DNA of 34,128 nt from an uncultured Lachnospiraceae bacterium (GTDB lineage: Bacteria; Bacillota; Clostridia; Lachnospirales; Lachnospiraceae). Both the position numbers and the translations under genes were made by a program. Below are positions 16,901 through 24,614 of the stretch, in pieces. The stretch is taken from assembly GCA_910584585.1 (NCBI GenBank), contig CAJUBP010000047.1, positions 6,360 through 40,487 on the forward strand. Direction: 5' to 3'. Below the pieces are notes generated by a model, which did not search any database, was not told where the DNA came from, and saw only the letters and a program-made list of their open reading frames with translations. Position 1 is the stretch's first letter. Each line of letters starts with the position of its first letter.

Positions 16901-17198
16901 AGCATAAATTAAGACCCGACTGCCCGCCTAAATTCGGCAGCAATGCATCCGGTCTTTCTTTTGCAATGATTTGCTCCATTCGTTCTGCATTTAAAGGTTC
17001 AATATAAGTAACATCCGCTGTTTCCGGATCTGTCATAATCGTCGCGGGGTTGGAATTGACCAATACGATCTCGTAGCCAAGGCTTCGCAGCGCCTTGCAC
17101 GCCTGCGTACCTGAATAATCAAATTCACACGCCTGCCCGATCACAATGGGGCCGGAACCGATAATCAGCACTTTGTGGATATCTTTTCTTTGAGACAT
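13971..17198 (-). CDS. carB: Carbamoyl-phosphate synthase large subunit
   Basis: A full-length 1075-residue CarB, which makes carbamoyl phosphate for pyrimidine and arginine synthesis. Both ATP-grasp halves are present (GQACEFDYSGTQACKALRS and GQGIEFDYCCVHASLALKK), with PTYTMGG-type loops (RPAYTMGGAGGG, RPSYVLGGRGME) and a C-terminal MGS allosteric domain. The ATG at 17198 follows GGAGG; a longer frame of 27 codons upstream crosses the promoter. No carA lies next to it, though CarA provides the ammonia; it must be elsewhere. The last residues are altered by a 13-bp duplication, outside any active site. Confidence 0.97.
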   Translation of the reverse strand: MSQRKDIHKVLIIGSGPIVIGQACEFDYSGTQACKALRSLGYEIVLVNSNPATIMTDPETADVTYIEPLNAERMEQIIAKERPDALLPNLGGQSGLNLCSELAKSGVLDKYNVQVIGVQVDAIERGEDRIEFKKTMDSLGIEMARSEVAYSVEEAMEIADKLGYPVVLRPAYTMGGAGGGLVYNVEELKTVCARGLQASLVGQVLVEESILGWEELELEVVRDADNNMITVCFIENIDPLGVHTGDSFCSAPMLTISEEVQKRLQEKSYKIVESIQVIGGTNVQWAHDPKTDRDIVIEINPRTSRSSALASKATGFPIALVSAMLATGLTLADIPCGKYGTLDKYVPDGDYVVIKFARWAFEKFKGVEDKLGTQMRAVGEVMSIGKTFKEAFQKAIRSLETGRYGLGHAKDFDEKSKEDLLKMLITPSSERYFIIYEALRKGASPEEIHEITKVKHYFLEQMKELVEEEEALTAAKGKLPADEALITAKKHGFSDKYLSQILEITEDEIREKRIALGLEEAWEGVHVSGTKDSAYYYSTYNAKDKNPVTEGKPKIMILGGGPNRIGQGIEFDYCCVHASLALKKLGFETIIVNCNPETVSTDYDTSDKLYFEPLTLEDVLSIYKKEKPAGVIAQFGGQTPLNLASDLEKNGVKILGTSPSVIDLAEDRDLFRAMMEKLEIPMPESGMAVNVEEALKIAEEIGYPVMVRPSYVLGGRGMEVVYDAESMVGYMNAAVGVTPDRPILIDRFLGHATECEADAISDGTHAFVPAVMEHIELAGVHSGDSACIIPSKHISEENVATIKEYTRKIAEEMHVQGLMNMQYAIEKGKVFVLEANPRASRTVPLVSKVCNIRMVPLAIEIVTAELTGRPSPVPALEEKEIPYYGVKEAVFPFNMFQEVDPVLGPEMRSTGEVLGLSHSYGEAFYKAQEATQMKLPLEGTVLISVSDRDKPEVVEVAKEFAEAGFQIIASKNTCKLIQEAGIEAEMVHKLKEGRPNMLDLITNGKIDLIINTPVGQERHADDSYLRKAAIKKKVPYMTTMAAAKATVSGIRSLKNHGSSEVRSLQGLHGEIDVSN

Positions 17199-17250
17199 TC
17201 TTGTTCCTCCTGTCAATGTAAATACTGCGCATTTTTCTATCTGGTAATCC

Positions 17251-17279
17251 ATTATACAGGAAAATTCTGTCGGTAGCAA
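17251..17279 (-). promoter_or_regulatory. carB promoter
   Basis: Minus-strand TTGCTA (17274-17279), 17 bp, TATAAT (17251-17256), about 50 bp before the start. So carB has its own promoter, separate from the XRE gene. No PyrR-type leader fits in the short 5' UTR. Confidence 0.7.
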
Positions 17280-17323
17280 TGAAAATTTATCCTTCGGCGT
17301 AAAAAATGTAACTAAAAATGTAA

Positions 17324-17770
17324 CTATTCAGCTTGCGGCTTCATAGTTACTGAATCCGGCCTATTCCAAAGATATTTCTGCCGCAGGTAGTCCGCATGTT
17401 CCGGCGTAATTGCGCCCTCGCTGATTTCCGCCATGTTGATGCTGCCATACAGTTCCCCCCACAGGCAGTCCAGAATGTCGGATTTTGTTTTCAGCCCCTC
17501 CTTGTACGCATCCAGATCATGCTGCAGATAGTCTGGCAGGCCGCACTCGTAACTACGTTCTCTTTTTGTTTCCCGCAGCCCGCTTTCCGTCAGCATTTCC
17601 ATGGAAACGCCCAAAGCGTTTGCTATTTTATATACTGTTTCCGCAGAACATTTTTCCAGCTTTGTTTTTCCGCTGCAGATGTCATCCAGCGCAGCCTGCG
17701 GCACCCCTGCCGCAGTTGCAAGCCTGTGTTTTGTCATGTTTCTTTTATCCAGCAAATCTTCTATGATCAT
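17324..17770 (-). CDS. XRE-family helix-turn-helix regulator
   Basis: A 148-residue protein with an N-terminal Cro/CI-type helix-turn-helix (about residues 5-62: TKHRLATAAGVPQAALDDI, then YKIANALGVSMEML). The C-terminal half (about 75-148) resembles the tail found on many Clostridial XRE proteins of the antitoxin type, but no toxin partner is adjacent: upstream is a Uma2 protein, downstream carB. Target unknown. Confidence 0.82.
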   Translation of the reverse strand: MIIEDLLDKRNMTKHRLATAAGVPQAALDDICSGKTKLEKCSAETVYKIANALGVSMEMLTESGLRETKRERSYECGLPDYLQHDLDAYKEGLKTKSDILDCLWGELYGSINMAEISEGAITPEHADYLRQKYLWNRPDSVTMKPQAE

Positions 17771-17827
17771 CTTCCTTACCTTTCTTATTATCCAATTATG
17801 TGTTTATTGCTGTATCATACTATTATT

Positions 17828-18361
17828 TTATTGCGCCTTTATTGAAAATCCCTCATAAATTCCCACTGGCACATCTTCCCCAAAAGAATATTGTTCCATT
17901 GTTTCTTTTTCAAATCTATATGCCATCACCATTTCTTTGATTGGATCTACAATCCAATATTCCCTAACGCCGGACGCGCGGTACTTGAACAATTTCGTAA
18001 AATAGTCCATCGCCCTGCTGCTTGGAGATACAATCTCAATCACCCAGTCCGGCGCGCCATTGCACCCCTTATCTGTAATTTTCTTTTCATCACATATGAC
18101 AGTAAGATCAGGTTCTACGTAATTGGTATCGTCCCTATTTAAAAAAACAGCAAATGGGGCTGGAAATACTTCACACTCGCCATTGTTTTTGCGAATAAAA
18201 TCTTTTATTTGGTAGTGGAGGTCTGATACTATTTTTTGATGCCTTGTATTTGGCGGAGCCATGTAATAAATCCGGCCCTCAATCAGTTCTGCCCGCAGGC
18301 CATCTGGTAATGTATAAATGTCCTCTATTGTGTGAAATTCTAACTTTTTTGCCGCGTCCAT
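17828..18361 (-). CDS. Uma2-family (DUF820) PD-(D/E)XK nuclease-like protein
   Basis: A 177-residue Uma2-family protein. The restriction-endonuclease-like core is visible: YVEPDLTVI (D85), then DWVIEIVSPSS (E109) and a Lys in FTKLFKYRASGVREYWIVDP. These keep the metal-binding set, so it may be active, although the family has no settled biological role and multiplies in many genomes. The start has GGGAG upstream. It lies 57 bp before the XRE gene on the same strand and may be co-transcribed. Confidence 0.85.
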   Translation of the reverse strand: MDAAKKLEFHTIEDIYTLPDGLRAELIEGRIYYMAPPNTRHQKIVSDLHYQIKDFIRKNNGECEVFPAPFAVFLNRDDTNYVEPDLTVICDEKKITDKGCNGAPDWVIEIVSPSSRAMDYFTKLFKYRASGVREYWIVDPIKEMVMAYRFEKETMEQYSFGEDVPVGIYEGFSIKAQ

Positions 18362-18519
18362 CTTATCAGCTCCCTTCTATCCATATCACTATAGTACCTT
18401 ATCATTGGTATAATATCAATAATAATTTCTGTACGTAAAATTTTCGAATGTGTTTTGGGGGGGAGGGGTATTGGTGGACATACTGATTATGGAAAACGTT
18501 TTATACTTTGGATACGGAC

Positions 18520-18699
18520 GGAAAGGCAGGAGGGCCCTTTGCCACACAAACTGGTCAGCGTTCCGGCGAACTAACTGCTAACTCCGACTAAGGAAGTCAG
18601 GAGAGCCTTCCTTCCTAAGTCTACGTAAGCAGTGGATTTCGCCTCCACTAAGGGCGCCCATGAATCGTTTGCTTAGGCAAAGGGGCCTCCTGCCTTTCC
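18520..18699 (+). ncRNA. Structured noncoding RNA with long closing stem (raiA-motif candidate)
   Basis: No gene lies in 18362-18996. Within it, 18520-18543 and 18676-18699 pair over 24 positions with one mismatch (GGAAAGGCAGGAGG and CTTTGCC arms). The roughly 130 nt inside hold smaller hairpins (AAGGAAG/CTTCCTT about 18590-18615; GTGGA/TCCAC about 18631-18650) and unpaired runs such as CGAACTAACTGCTAACTCCG that look conserved. Size and plan suggest a large structured RNA like the raiA motif of Clostridia; I recall this resemblance but cannot search Rfam. The plus strand is preferred because TATACT (18502-18507) lies about 13 nt upstream. Transcript ends are not defined. Confidence 0.65.
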
Positions 18700-18776
18700 T
18701 GGGTATCGAAATATGGATTGTTTGCTGTGATATCAAAGGACTATTGTAAGTTATATTTGAACAGTTTTTGATATAG

Positions 18777-18879
18777 GAAGGACTGCTGGGAAATGCAATT
18801 TACCACAAGATATGGCTATGAATTTTTGGGTTTCGCAACCATATCTTACGCGCAAATTTCATTTTGCGGCAGCCCTTCT
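18777..18879. other. Large imperfect hairpin downstream of uxaC
   Basis: GAAGGaCTGC (from 18777) pairs with GCAGcCCTTC (to 18879), and AGATATGG (18808-18815) with CCATATCT (18839-18846). It lies between the convergent ends of uxaC and the structured RNA and may stop both transcripts, though no U-run is seen. Confidence 0.4.
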
Positions 18880-18968
18880 ATGATTCATGTAGTTGTCCGC
18901 AGTGCGTCAGGCTTTTGATTCGCTCTATGATTTCAAACTGAGCAATTTCTATGGTTCATGTAGTTGTC
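18876..18968. repeat. Direct repeat downstream of uxaC
   Basis: TTCTATGRTTCATGTAGTT and the following GTC recur at 18876 and 18947, 71 bp apart, with one difference, followed by related but diverged sequence. It is 1.4 copies of a unit just beyond the uxaC stop codon. Confidence 0.75.
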
Positions 18969-18996
18969 TGCTGCGTGCCAGGGCATCCCATCTTTT

Positions 18997-20403
18997 TTAT
19001 AAGGAAAATCCGAAATAAGCCACTGCGTTATTGTAGCAGATTCCTTTTACTATTTTTTCCAGCGTCTTTTCATCGTAGGGGTACTCTCCGTTTTCCACCC
19101 ATCCGCCAATCAGATCGCAGAGTATCCGGCGGAAATATTCATGCCTGGTGTATGACAGGAAGCTTCTGGAATCTGTGAGCATTCCTACAAAATTGCTGAG
19201 CATGCCAAGATTTGCCAGGGACGTCATCTGCTCCGTCATGCCGGTCTTATGGTCATTGAACCACCATGCCGAGCCCTGCTGGAGTTTTCCTGCGGCGGTT
19301 GAATCCTGGAAACAGCCCAGTACCGTGCCGATTACGGCGTTGTCATTTGGATTCAGGGAATACAGGATGGTTTTGGGAAGCTCATCCGTGCAGACCAGGC
19401 TGTCTAAGAAATTCGCAAGCTGGTCTGCGGGCGCGTAATTGTTGATGCAGTCGTATCCGGTGTCCGGCCCCAATTTCTGGAACATAAGCCCATTATTGTT
19501 GCGCTTGCACCCGTAATGAAGCTGCATCACCCAGCCCATGCGGTGATATTCTTTTCCAAGGAAATTCATAAAAGCTGTCTTGTATTTCGCAATCTCTTCA
19601 AAAGCCAGGCGCTCCCCTGAAAGGCCTTTTTGGAAAATCCTTTCAATCTCCTGGGGCTCTGCTGGCACGTACATCACATAATCCAGGCCGTGGTCGGACA
19701 CCTTGCAGCCCCTCTTGTCAAAATATTCCATCCTGTTTAAAACGGCCTTTTTCAAATCCTCAAAGCTCTGGATTCCGATTCCACTTACCTTTTCCAACTG
19801 TTTGATGTAATCTGGAAAAACCGCCGCTTCAATATTCGTCGCCTTGTCCGGGCGCCATGCAGGAAGCGCCTGCACCTCAAAGGTTTCATCCTCCTTAATC
19901 TTTTCATGCCATTCCAGCGTATCCACCGGATCGTCCGTTGTGCAGATCAAGGTAACGCCCGACTTGCGGATCAGCCCCCGTACGCTCATTTCCGGAGCTT
20001 TTAGTTTTTCATTGCAGAGGTTCCATACCTCCTCAGCCGTTTCCCCGCTCAGATGCCCTTCGTATCCAAAGTACCTTTTCAGCTCCAGATGGGACCAGTG
20101 ATACAAGGGGTTGCCGATTAATTTTTCCAGGGTTTCCGCCCACTTTTGGAATTTTTCACGGTCCGGCGCATCTCCGGTGATATAAGATTCATCCACCCCA
20201 TTGGAGCGCATCTGACGCCATTTATAATGGTCGCCCCCAAGCCATACTTCCGTAATGTTGGAAAATTGCCTGTCCATTGCGATTTCCTTTGGATTAATGT
20301 GGCAATGGTAGTCCAGTATCGGCATCTTTTCCGCAAAATTGTGGTACAAGTTCCGCGCGCATTCCGTGCGCAGTAGAAAATCTTCATCCATAAACGCTCT
20401 CAT
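18997..20403 (-). CDS. uxaC: Glucuronate/galacturonate isomerase
   Basis: A 468-residue uronate isomerase converting D-galacturonate to D-tagaturonate (and D-glucuronate to D-fructuronate). The start MRAFMDEDFLLRTECARNLY and the amidohydrolase metal motif HCHINPKEIA (H33, H35) are typical, as are GDAPDREKFQKWAETL and TDSRSFLSYTRHEYFRR near the C-terminus. A longer start at 20442 overlaps the dctM stop codon and cannot be excluded. It is the last gene of the lacI-dctPQM-uxaC run, and only tagaturonate enzymes (uxaA, uxaB) are nearby, so galacturonate is the likely substrate. Confidence 0.95.
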   Translation of the reverse strand: MRAFMDEDFLLRTECARNLYHNFAEKMPILDYHCHINPKEIAMDRQFSNITEVWLGGDHYKWRQMRSNGVDESYITGDAPDREKFQKWAETLEKLIGNPLYHWSHLELKRYFGYEGHLSGETAEEVWNLCNEKLKAPEMSVRGLIRKSGVTLICTTDDPVDTLEWHEKIKEDETFEVQALPAWRPDKATNIEAAVFPDYIKQLEKVSGIGIQSFEDLKKAVLNRMEYFDKRGCKVSDHGLDYVMYVPAEPQEIERIFQKGLSGERLAFEEIAKYKTAFMNFLGKEYHRMGWVMQLHYGCKRNNNGLMFQKLGPDTGYDCINNYAPADQLANFLDSLVCTDELPKTILYSLNPNDNAVIGTVLGCFQDSTAAGKLQQGSAWWFNDHKTGMTEQMTSLANLGMLSNFVGMLTDSRSFLSYTRHEYFRRILCDLIGGWVENGEYPYDEKTLEKIVKGICYNNAVAYFGFSL

Positions 20404-20434
20404 TTTTCTAACATCCTTTCTTAATTTATTTTCG

Positions 20435-21742
20435 TTATACATACCCCATCAGGCTGGGCAGCCACAGGCTGATGGGCGGGACATAGGTTACCAGCATCAG
20501 CACAATGAAAATCGCCGCGAAATAAATCAGCAATTGCTTCATAACCGTCTCAATCTTAACGCCGCCCACTTTCACGCCTACAAACAGCGTCGTCCCTACC
20601 GGCGGCGTGATGGTGCCGATACAGAGGTTAAAAATCATCATAATGCCAAAATGAATGGTATTCATTCCAAGAGCCTGGCATACCGGCAGGAAAATCGGGG
20701 TAAAAATCAAACATGCCGGGGTCATATCCATAAATGTTCCAACCACCAGAAGAATCACGTTAATCATAAGGAAGATGACAATCTTATTTTCACTGACGGA
20801 CAAAAGCCCCGCTGAAACTGCCTCTGGAATGTTCGTAAAGGACATCACCCATGACATAATGCTGGATACGCCGATGAGAAAAATAATGATTCCCGTCATC
20901 TCCGCACTGTCCTTTAAAATAGGCATAATATCCTTAAGCTTGATGGATTTATATACAAACAAGGACAAAAGCAGGCTGTACACCACAGCCACAACCGCGC
21001 CCTCCGTAGCCGTAAAAATACCGCTGATGATGCCGCCGATTACGATGAGAATCAGCAAAAGGCAGGGCAAAGCCTGAATAAATATATTCCATTTTTCTTT
21101 CCACGTATAGGTTGTATTGCTGCGGTATCCCCGTTTTTTCGCAATCAGAAAAATCACAACCATGCAGGCAAGGCCCCATAAAAATCCCGGAAGATACCCT
21201 GCCATAAACAGCGCTGCCACAGAAGTTCCGCCGCTCACCAAGGAAAAGGTAATCATAACGTTGCTGGGCGGAATCAAAAGCCCTGTAGGCGCGGTGGCAA
21301 TATTGGCCGCCGCTGAAAAATTGGGATCATACCCTTCTTCCTTTTCAATGGGCCCGATGATGGAGCCCATGGCGGAGGCAGCCGCTGTGCCGGATCCGGA
21401 AATCGCCCCAAAGAGCATATTTGCAAGGACATTGGTTTCCGCAAGGGCGCCGGGCATCCTCCCAGTCAGCACCTTTGCAAGATTAATGATGCGGACGGCA
21501 ATTCCGCCTTTATTCATAATATTCCCCGCCAGAATAAAAAACGGGATGGCAAGCAGGCTGAACACAGAGATTCCTGAAAATATCCTCTGGGCGCCGGTAA
21601 GCACCGCAACTTCCATGTCCATAACAGGAAGAATTGCGCAGATGGAAGATATTCCCAAGGCAACCGCAATGGGCACGCCTGCCAAAAGCAAAACCACAAG
21701 CACAACCAGTATAATAATTCCGCAGATAATTGCAGTATTCAT
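20435..21742 (-). CDS. dctM: TRAP transporter large permease (DctM)
   Basis: A 435-residue membrane protein with about twelve hydrophobic helices. Family signatures are present: LAIPFFILAGNIMNKGGIA, GAISGSGTAAASAMGS and the C-terminal LCIGTITPPVGTTLFVG. TRAP systems use a sodium gradient and a binding protein to import organic acids. With uxaC, uxaA and uxaB around it, galacturonate or a related hexuronate is the inferred cargo. Start follows GGAAGGAG. Confidence 0.94.
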   Translation of the reverse strand: MNTAIICGIIILVVLVVLLLAGVPIAVALGISSICAILPVMDMEVAVLTGAQRIFSGISVFSLLAIPFFILAGNIMNKGGIAVRIINLAKVLTGRMPGALAETNVLANMLFGAISGSGTAAASAMGSIIGPIEKEEGYDPNFSAAANIATAPTGLLIPPSNVMITFSLVSGGTSVAALFMAGYLPGFLWGLACMVVIFLIAKKRGYRSNTTYTWKEKWNIFIQALPCLLLILIVIGGIISGIFTATEGAVVAVVYSLLLSLFVYKSIKLKDIMPILKDSAEMTGIIIFLIGVSSIMSWVMSFTNIPEAVSAGLLSVSENKIVIFLMINVILLVVGTFMDMTPACLIFTPIFLPVCQALGMNTIHFGIMMIFNLCIGTITPPVGTTLFVGVKVGGVKIETVMKQLLIYFAAIFIVLMLVTYVPPISLWLPSLMGYV

Positions 21743-21767
21743 AAATTTTCGCTCCTTCCTATGCTTC

Positions 21768-22265
21768 TCATGGCTGGGCAGGTTCCTGGGCCTGGCCAGT
21801 CACAAGATCCACAATATTTAAAATAGAATAAAATACAATCAGTATCCCAGAAACCGGAAGAATGATATACACAACGCCCATGGGTATCCCAAGGGAAGCC
21901 GTGGACTGGGTCATGGTAAGCTGCACAATGGTAATTCCCCCATAAACCATAACCGCTCCCGCCAGAAGCATAATCAAAACCTCCGCGGCAATGCTCAATG
22001 CCTTCTGCGCCTTATCGCTGAACTTATCGGCAAGAAATCCCATCCGCATATGGTCTCTTTTCCCGAACACATAAGCGGTAGCCAGCAGCGCCATCCAGGT
22101 AAAGCTGTAAGTGAGAAGCTCTTCCGAAACAGTGCTGGGGCTGTTAAATACAAAACGTGTCACAATCTGGTAAGTTCCGATAATTACCATTGCGGCAAAA
22201 ATCAGGGCGCTTGCAAAACTTAATACCAGATTAATTCCTTTTCTGATGGTATGCAACGTATTCAT
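21768..22265 (-). CDS. dctQ: TRAP transporter small permease (DctQ)
   Basis: A 165-residue protein with four membrane helices and the DctQ core SEELLTYSFTWMALLATAYV followed by FGKRDHMRMG. It forms the membrane unit with DctM. Its ATG directly follows the dctP stop codon (TAGATG), and the ribosome site GGAGGGG lies inside the dctP end, so the two are coupled. Confidence 0.92.
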   Translation of the reverse strand: MNTLHTIRKGINLVLSFASALIFAAMVIIGTYQIVTRFVFNSPSTVSEELLTYSFTWMALLATAYVFGKRDHMRMGFLADKFSDKAQKALSIAAEVLIMLLAGAVMVYGGITIVQLTMTQSTASLGIPMGVVYIILPVSGILIVFYSILNIVDLVTGQAQEPAQP

Positions 22266-23324
22266 CTATTTCCCCTCCTGTGTCTTTTTCGTTTCTTCTG
22301 AGCCATCCTGATATTCTTCATTGACCTGCTGGATGTGATCATAGAGATCACGGATGCTTTCATTTTCCGCCAGCATGTCCGCCTGGACGTCCGCAACCTT
22401 ATCCTTAAACAACTGGACATCCACATCGATGAACTCCACTCCCATATCATTTGCAGCCGTTTCTTTCGCCTCTTCAATCTGCTTTTCCCACTCTGCCAAT
22501 TCTTCCTCTGTGGAAATCAGCGCCGCTTCCTGGAAGATTTCAAATTCTTCCTCGCTTAACCCATCCAGGAATTTCAGGTTCCCCACCAGGACGTCCGGCA
22601 CCATCTGATGCTTATTGTAAGCATAGTATTTTGCCACCTCGCCATGCTTGTTGTTGGTCAGAGCCAGCTCGTTATTCTCAGCCCCGTCAATCACGCCCTG
22701 CTGAATGGCCGTATACACTTCCCCAAAGCTCATAGGCGAAGCCGCCGCGCCAAAGGCGTTGCACATATTTACGCTGGCCGGGCTCTGCTGCACACGCATC
22801 TTTAAGCCCTTTAAATCCTCCGGCGTATGAACCGGCTTCTTGGAATAGAAGCTTCTGGTTCCCGCATTGTACCAGGTCAATACCTGAAACCCTGCCTCAT
22901 CCGTAGAACGGTATACCTGCTGCATATAATCCACATCATTCATAACGGAATGGTAGGCTTCCTCGGAAGTGAACAGATAGGGCATGCTGAATACCTCATA
23001 CACGTCCGCAAAATTTTCCAAGTTCGGCGTCCCTACCAACACAAAATCAATGGCGCCGGTCTGTGCCAGCTCAATCACCTTCGTCTGCCCTCCGAGAAGC
23101 TCATTGGGATAAATCTGGACTTCAAATTTATCTCCCAGGTTCTCTTCCACATACTCCTTAAACTTCAAAAGCCCAAGATGCTCGGGGTGTGTTTCTGACT
23201 GGGAATGGGCGATACGGACGATTCTCTTGTCACCGTTCACGCCGCAGCCGCCCATAAGCATGGCGCATCCCAGGATAAGTCCTGCGGCAAATGCCGCAAC
23301 AGATGCCTTTTTGAATGCTTTCAT
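22266..23324 (-). CDS. dctP: TRAP transporter substrate-binding lipoprotein (DctP)
   Basis: A 352-residue binding protein with a lipoprotein signal (lipobox MLMGGC, Cys27). The DctP core includes ELLGGQTKVIELAQTGAID, RSFYSKKPVHTPEDLKGLKM and the carboxylate-binding Arg in KMRVQQSP, then GEVYTAIQQGVIDGAENNE. It would be anchored outside the membrane and hand hexuronate to DctQM. It starts 33 bp after the LacI gene, on the same strand. Confidence 0.93.
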   Translation of the reverse strand: MKAFKKASVAAFAAGLILGCAMLMGGCGVNGDKRIVRIAHSQSETHPEHLGLLKFKEYVEENLGDKFEVQIYPNELLGGQTKVIELAQTGAIDFVLVGTPNLENFADVYEVFSMPYLFTSEEAYHSVMNDVDYMQQVYRSTDEAGFQVLTWYNAGTRSFYSKKPVHTPEDLKGLKMRVQQSPASVNMCNAFGAAASPMSFGEVYTAIQQGVIDGAENNELALTNNKHGEVAKYYAYNKHQMVPDVLVGNLKFLDGLSEEEFEIFQEAALISTEEELAEWEKQIEEAKETAANDMGVEFIDVDVQLFKDKVADVQADMLAENESIRDLYDHIQQVNEEYQDGSEETKKTQEGK

Positions 23325-23357
23325 TTTTTTATTCCTTTCTTTCGGTATTCCCCGGAA

Positions 23358-24353
23358 TCAGAAATTGGTGGTGTTCCGTTTTACCAGATGGCACTTTACC
23401 ATCTGTTTCTGCCTGACTTCCCTTCCATTCAGCAAGCCCATCACAGAGTCAATTGCCGTCTTGCACAATACTTCCACCCTGTTGTCCACAGAAGTCAGCT
23501 CCGGCTCACAGCTAATCGAAAGTTCCGAATCATTATACCCTATCACATTGACCTCCTCCGGCATCTTTAAGCCCCTGGCATGGGCATATTTTACCGCCCC
23601 TGCCGCCAGGCTGTCGTTGACGGCAATCACGCCGTCAAACTGCAGGTTGCGCTGGCGCAGCAGCATATCCCTGGTGGCGTAGATACTGTTTTCCGCGTAC
23701 AGGATCCATTTCTCATTCACAGCCATCCCATGGTCCCGAAAAGCCGCCTGATACCCGTCCAGCTTGCGCTTTGCGCTGTAAGAAAAGGAATCTGAAAGAA
23801 AAAGAATCTTCTCCCTCCCTGCAAAAATCAATTCATCCGTCACATCATACACCGCCTGGAAATCATCTGCCAGGACACAGTAAATCTTGTCATCCTCCAC
23901 ATACCCGTTAATCAAACATACCGGAAGCTGTTCCGAAACCTGGCGGATACACTGGTGATATTCCGGAGAATCATCCGCATAATCCGACCCCACCAGAATC
24001 AAAGCGTCAATCTGCTTCTTAAGAATCCGTTCCACAGCCTGCTGCTTGTCTTCCGCATCATAGCCGCTGCAGTACAGAATGCAGTCATAACCGTATCCCT
24101 GCAGATTCTTTTCCAAATAGGAAACCGCTTTCGCCATATAGCTGTCCGCAACATCCGGGCAGATAATGCCGAGGGTTTTCATTGAGCCAAGCCCCAATCC
24201 CCTGGCAAATACATTGGGTGTATAATTATTCTCTTCCATAACCTTACGCACTTTTTCCTTTGCCTTCTCGCTGACCTTCGGGCTGTCATTGACAACCCGG
24301 GATACCGTGGCAATGGATACGCCGGCAAGCTTTGCAATGTCATAAATATTCAT
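23358..24353 (-). CDS. LacI-family regulator of the hexuronate genes
   Basis: A 331-residue LacI/GalR protein: helix-turn-helix MNIYDIAKLAGVSIATVSRV with the hinge NYTPNVFARGL, then a periplasmic-binding-like sugar domain. It is divergent from uxaA-uxaB and first in the run with dctPQM-uxaC. The same palindrome TGTAAGCCCTTACA lies just downstream of both its own promoter and the uxaA promoter, so it probably represses both arms and itself, released by a hexuronate or pathway intermediate. Inducer unknown. Confidence 0.92.
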   Translation of the reverse strand: MNIYDIAKLAGVSIATVSRVVNDSPKVSEKAKEKVRKVMEENNYTPNVFARGLGLGSMKTLGIICPDVADSYMAKAVSYLEKNLQGYGYDCILYCSGYDAEDKQQAVERILKKQIDALILVGSDYADDSPEYHQCIRQVSEQLPVCLINGYVEDDKIYCVLADDFQAVYDVTDELIFAGREKILFLSDSFSYSAKRKLDGYQAAFRDHGMAVNEKWILYAENSIYATRDMLLRQRNLQFDGVIAVNDSLAAGAVKYAHARGLKMPEEVNVIGYNDSELSISCEPELTSVDNRVEVLCKTAIDSVMGLLNGREVRQKQMVKCHLVKRNTTNF

Positions 24354-24386
24354 AATTCCACTTCCTTTACAATTCCGTTTCCGAAG

Positions 24387-24400
24387 TGTAAGCCCTTACA
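24387..24400. promoter_or_regulatory. LacI-type operator in the lacI-dctPQM-uxaC leader
   Basis: TGTAAGCCCTTACA, a palindrome with matching flanks (GTGTAAG...CTTACAC, 24386-24401). It begins a few bases after the predicted transcription start of the minus-strand promoter, a roadblock position. Confidence 0.75.
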
Positions 24401-24409
24401 CTTTATTTC

Positions 24410-24437
24410 ATTATACCATCCTTTGCGGTTATTGCAA
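24410..24437 (-). promoter_or_regulatory. Promoter of lacI-dctPQM-uxaC
   Basis: Minus-strand TTGCAA (24432-24437), 16 bp, TATAAT (24410-24415), with the operator directly downstream. Confidence 0.65.
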
Positions 24438-24521
24438 TGGTTTTTCAGAGGGAATAATACACAATATTCCTCTGCAAAAACTGTGCACAATGCTGATTTC
24501 CATAAAATCATAAATTTTCTG

Positions 24522-24550
24522 TTGACTAATCTGTCCTCTGGATGTATTGT
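24522..24550 (+). promoter_or_regulatory. Promoter of uxaA-uxaB
   Basis: TTGACT (24522-24527), 17 bp, TATTGT (24545-24550). The -10 is weak, but the operator begins 3 bp later and would cover the transcription start. Confidence 0.6.
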
Positions 24551-24553
24551 TTG

Positions 24554-24567
24554 TGTAAGCCCTTACA
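24554..24567. promoter_or_regulatory. LacI-type operator at the uxaA promoter
   Basis: The same TGTAAGCCCTTACA palindrome as in the lacI leader, 167 bp away. Two identical sites suggest one repressor for both arms, possibly by looping. Confidence 0.78.
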
Positions 24568-24614
24568 TTTTATGTAACCCAAAAAACAACATGGCTGAAA
24601 GGAGGCCGCGCTGC

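Noticed and set aside
17324..18361. XRE regulator plus Uma2 protein as a toxin-antitoxin or defence pair
   Set aside because: Uma2 proteins are not known toxins and the 57-bp gap gives no coupling; no other defence gene is near.
18520..18699. Structured RNA as 6S RNA
   Set aside because: The long GC-rich closing helix and several inner hairpins do not fit the open-bubble rod of 6S RNA.
24387..24567. The two palindromes as catabolite-response (cre) sites
   Set aside because: The consensus centre CG is replaced by CC in both, and a LacI gene lies between its own promoter and the sites' targets; CcpA binding is not excluded.
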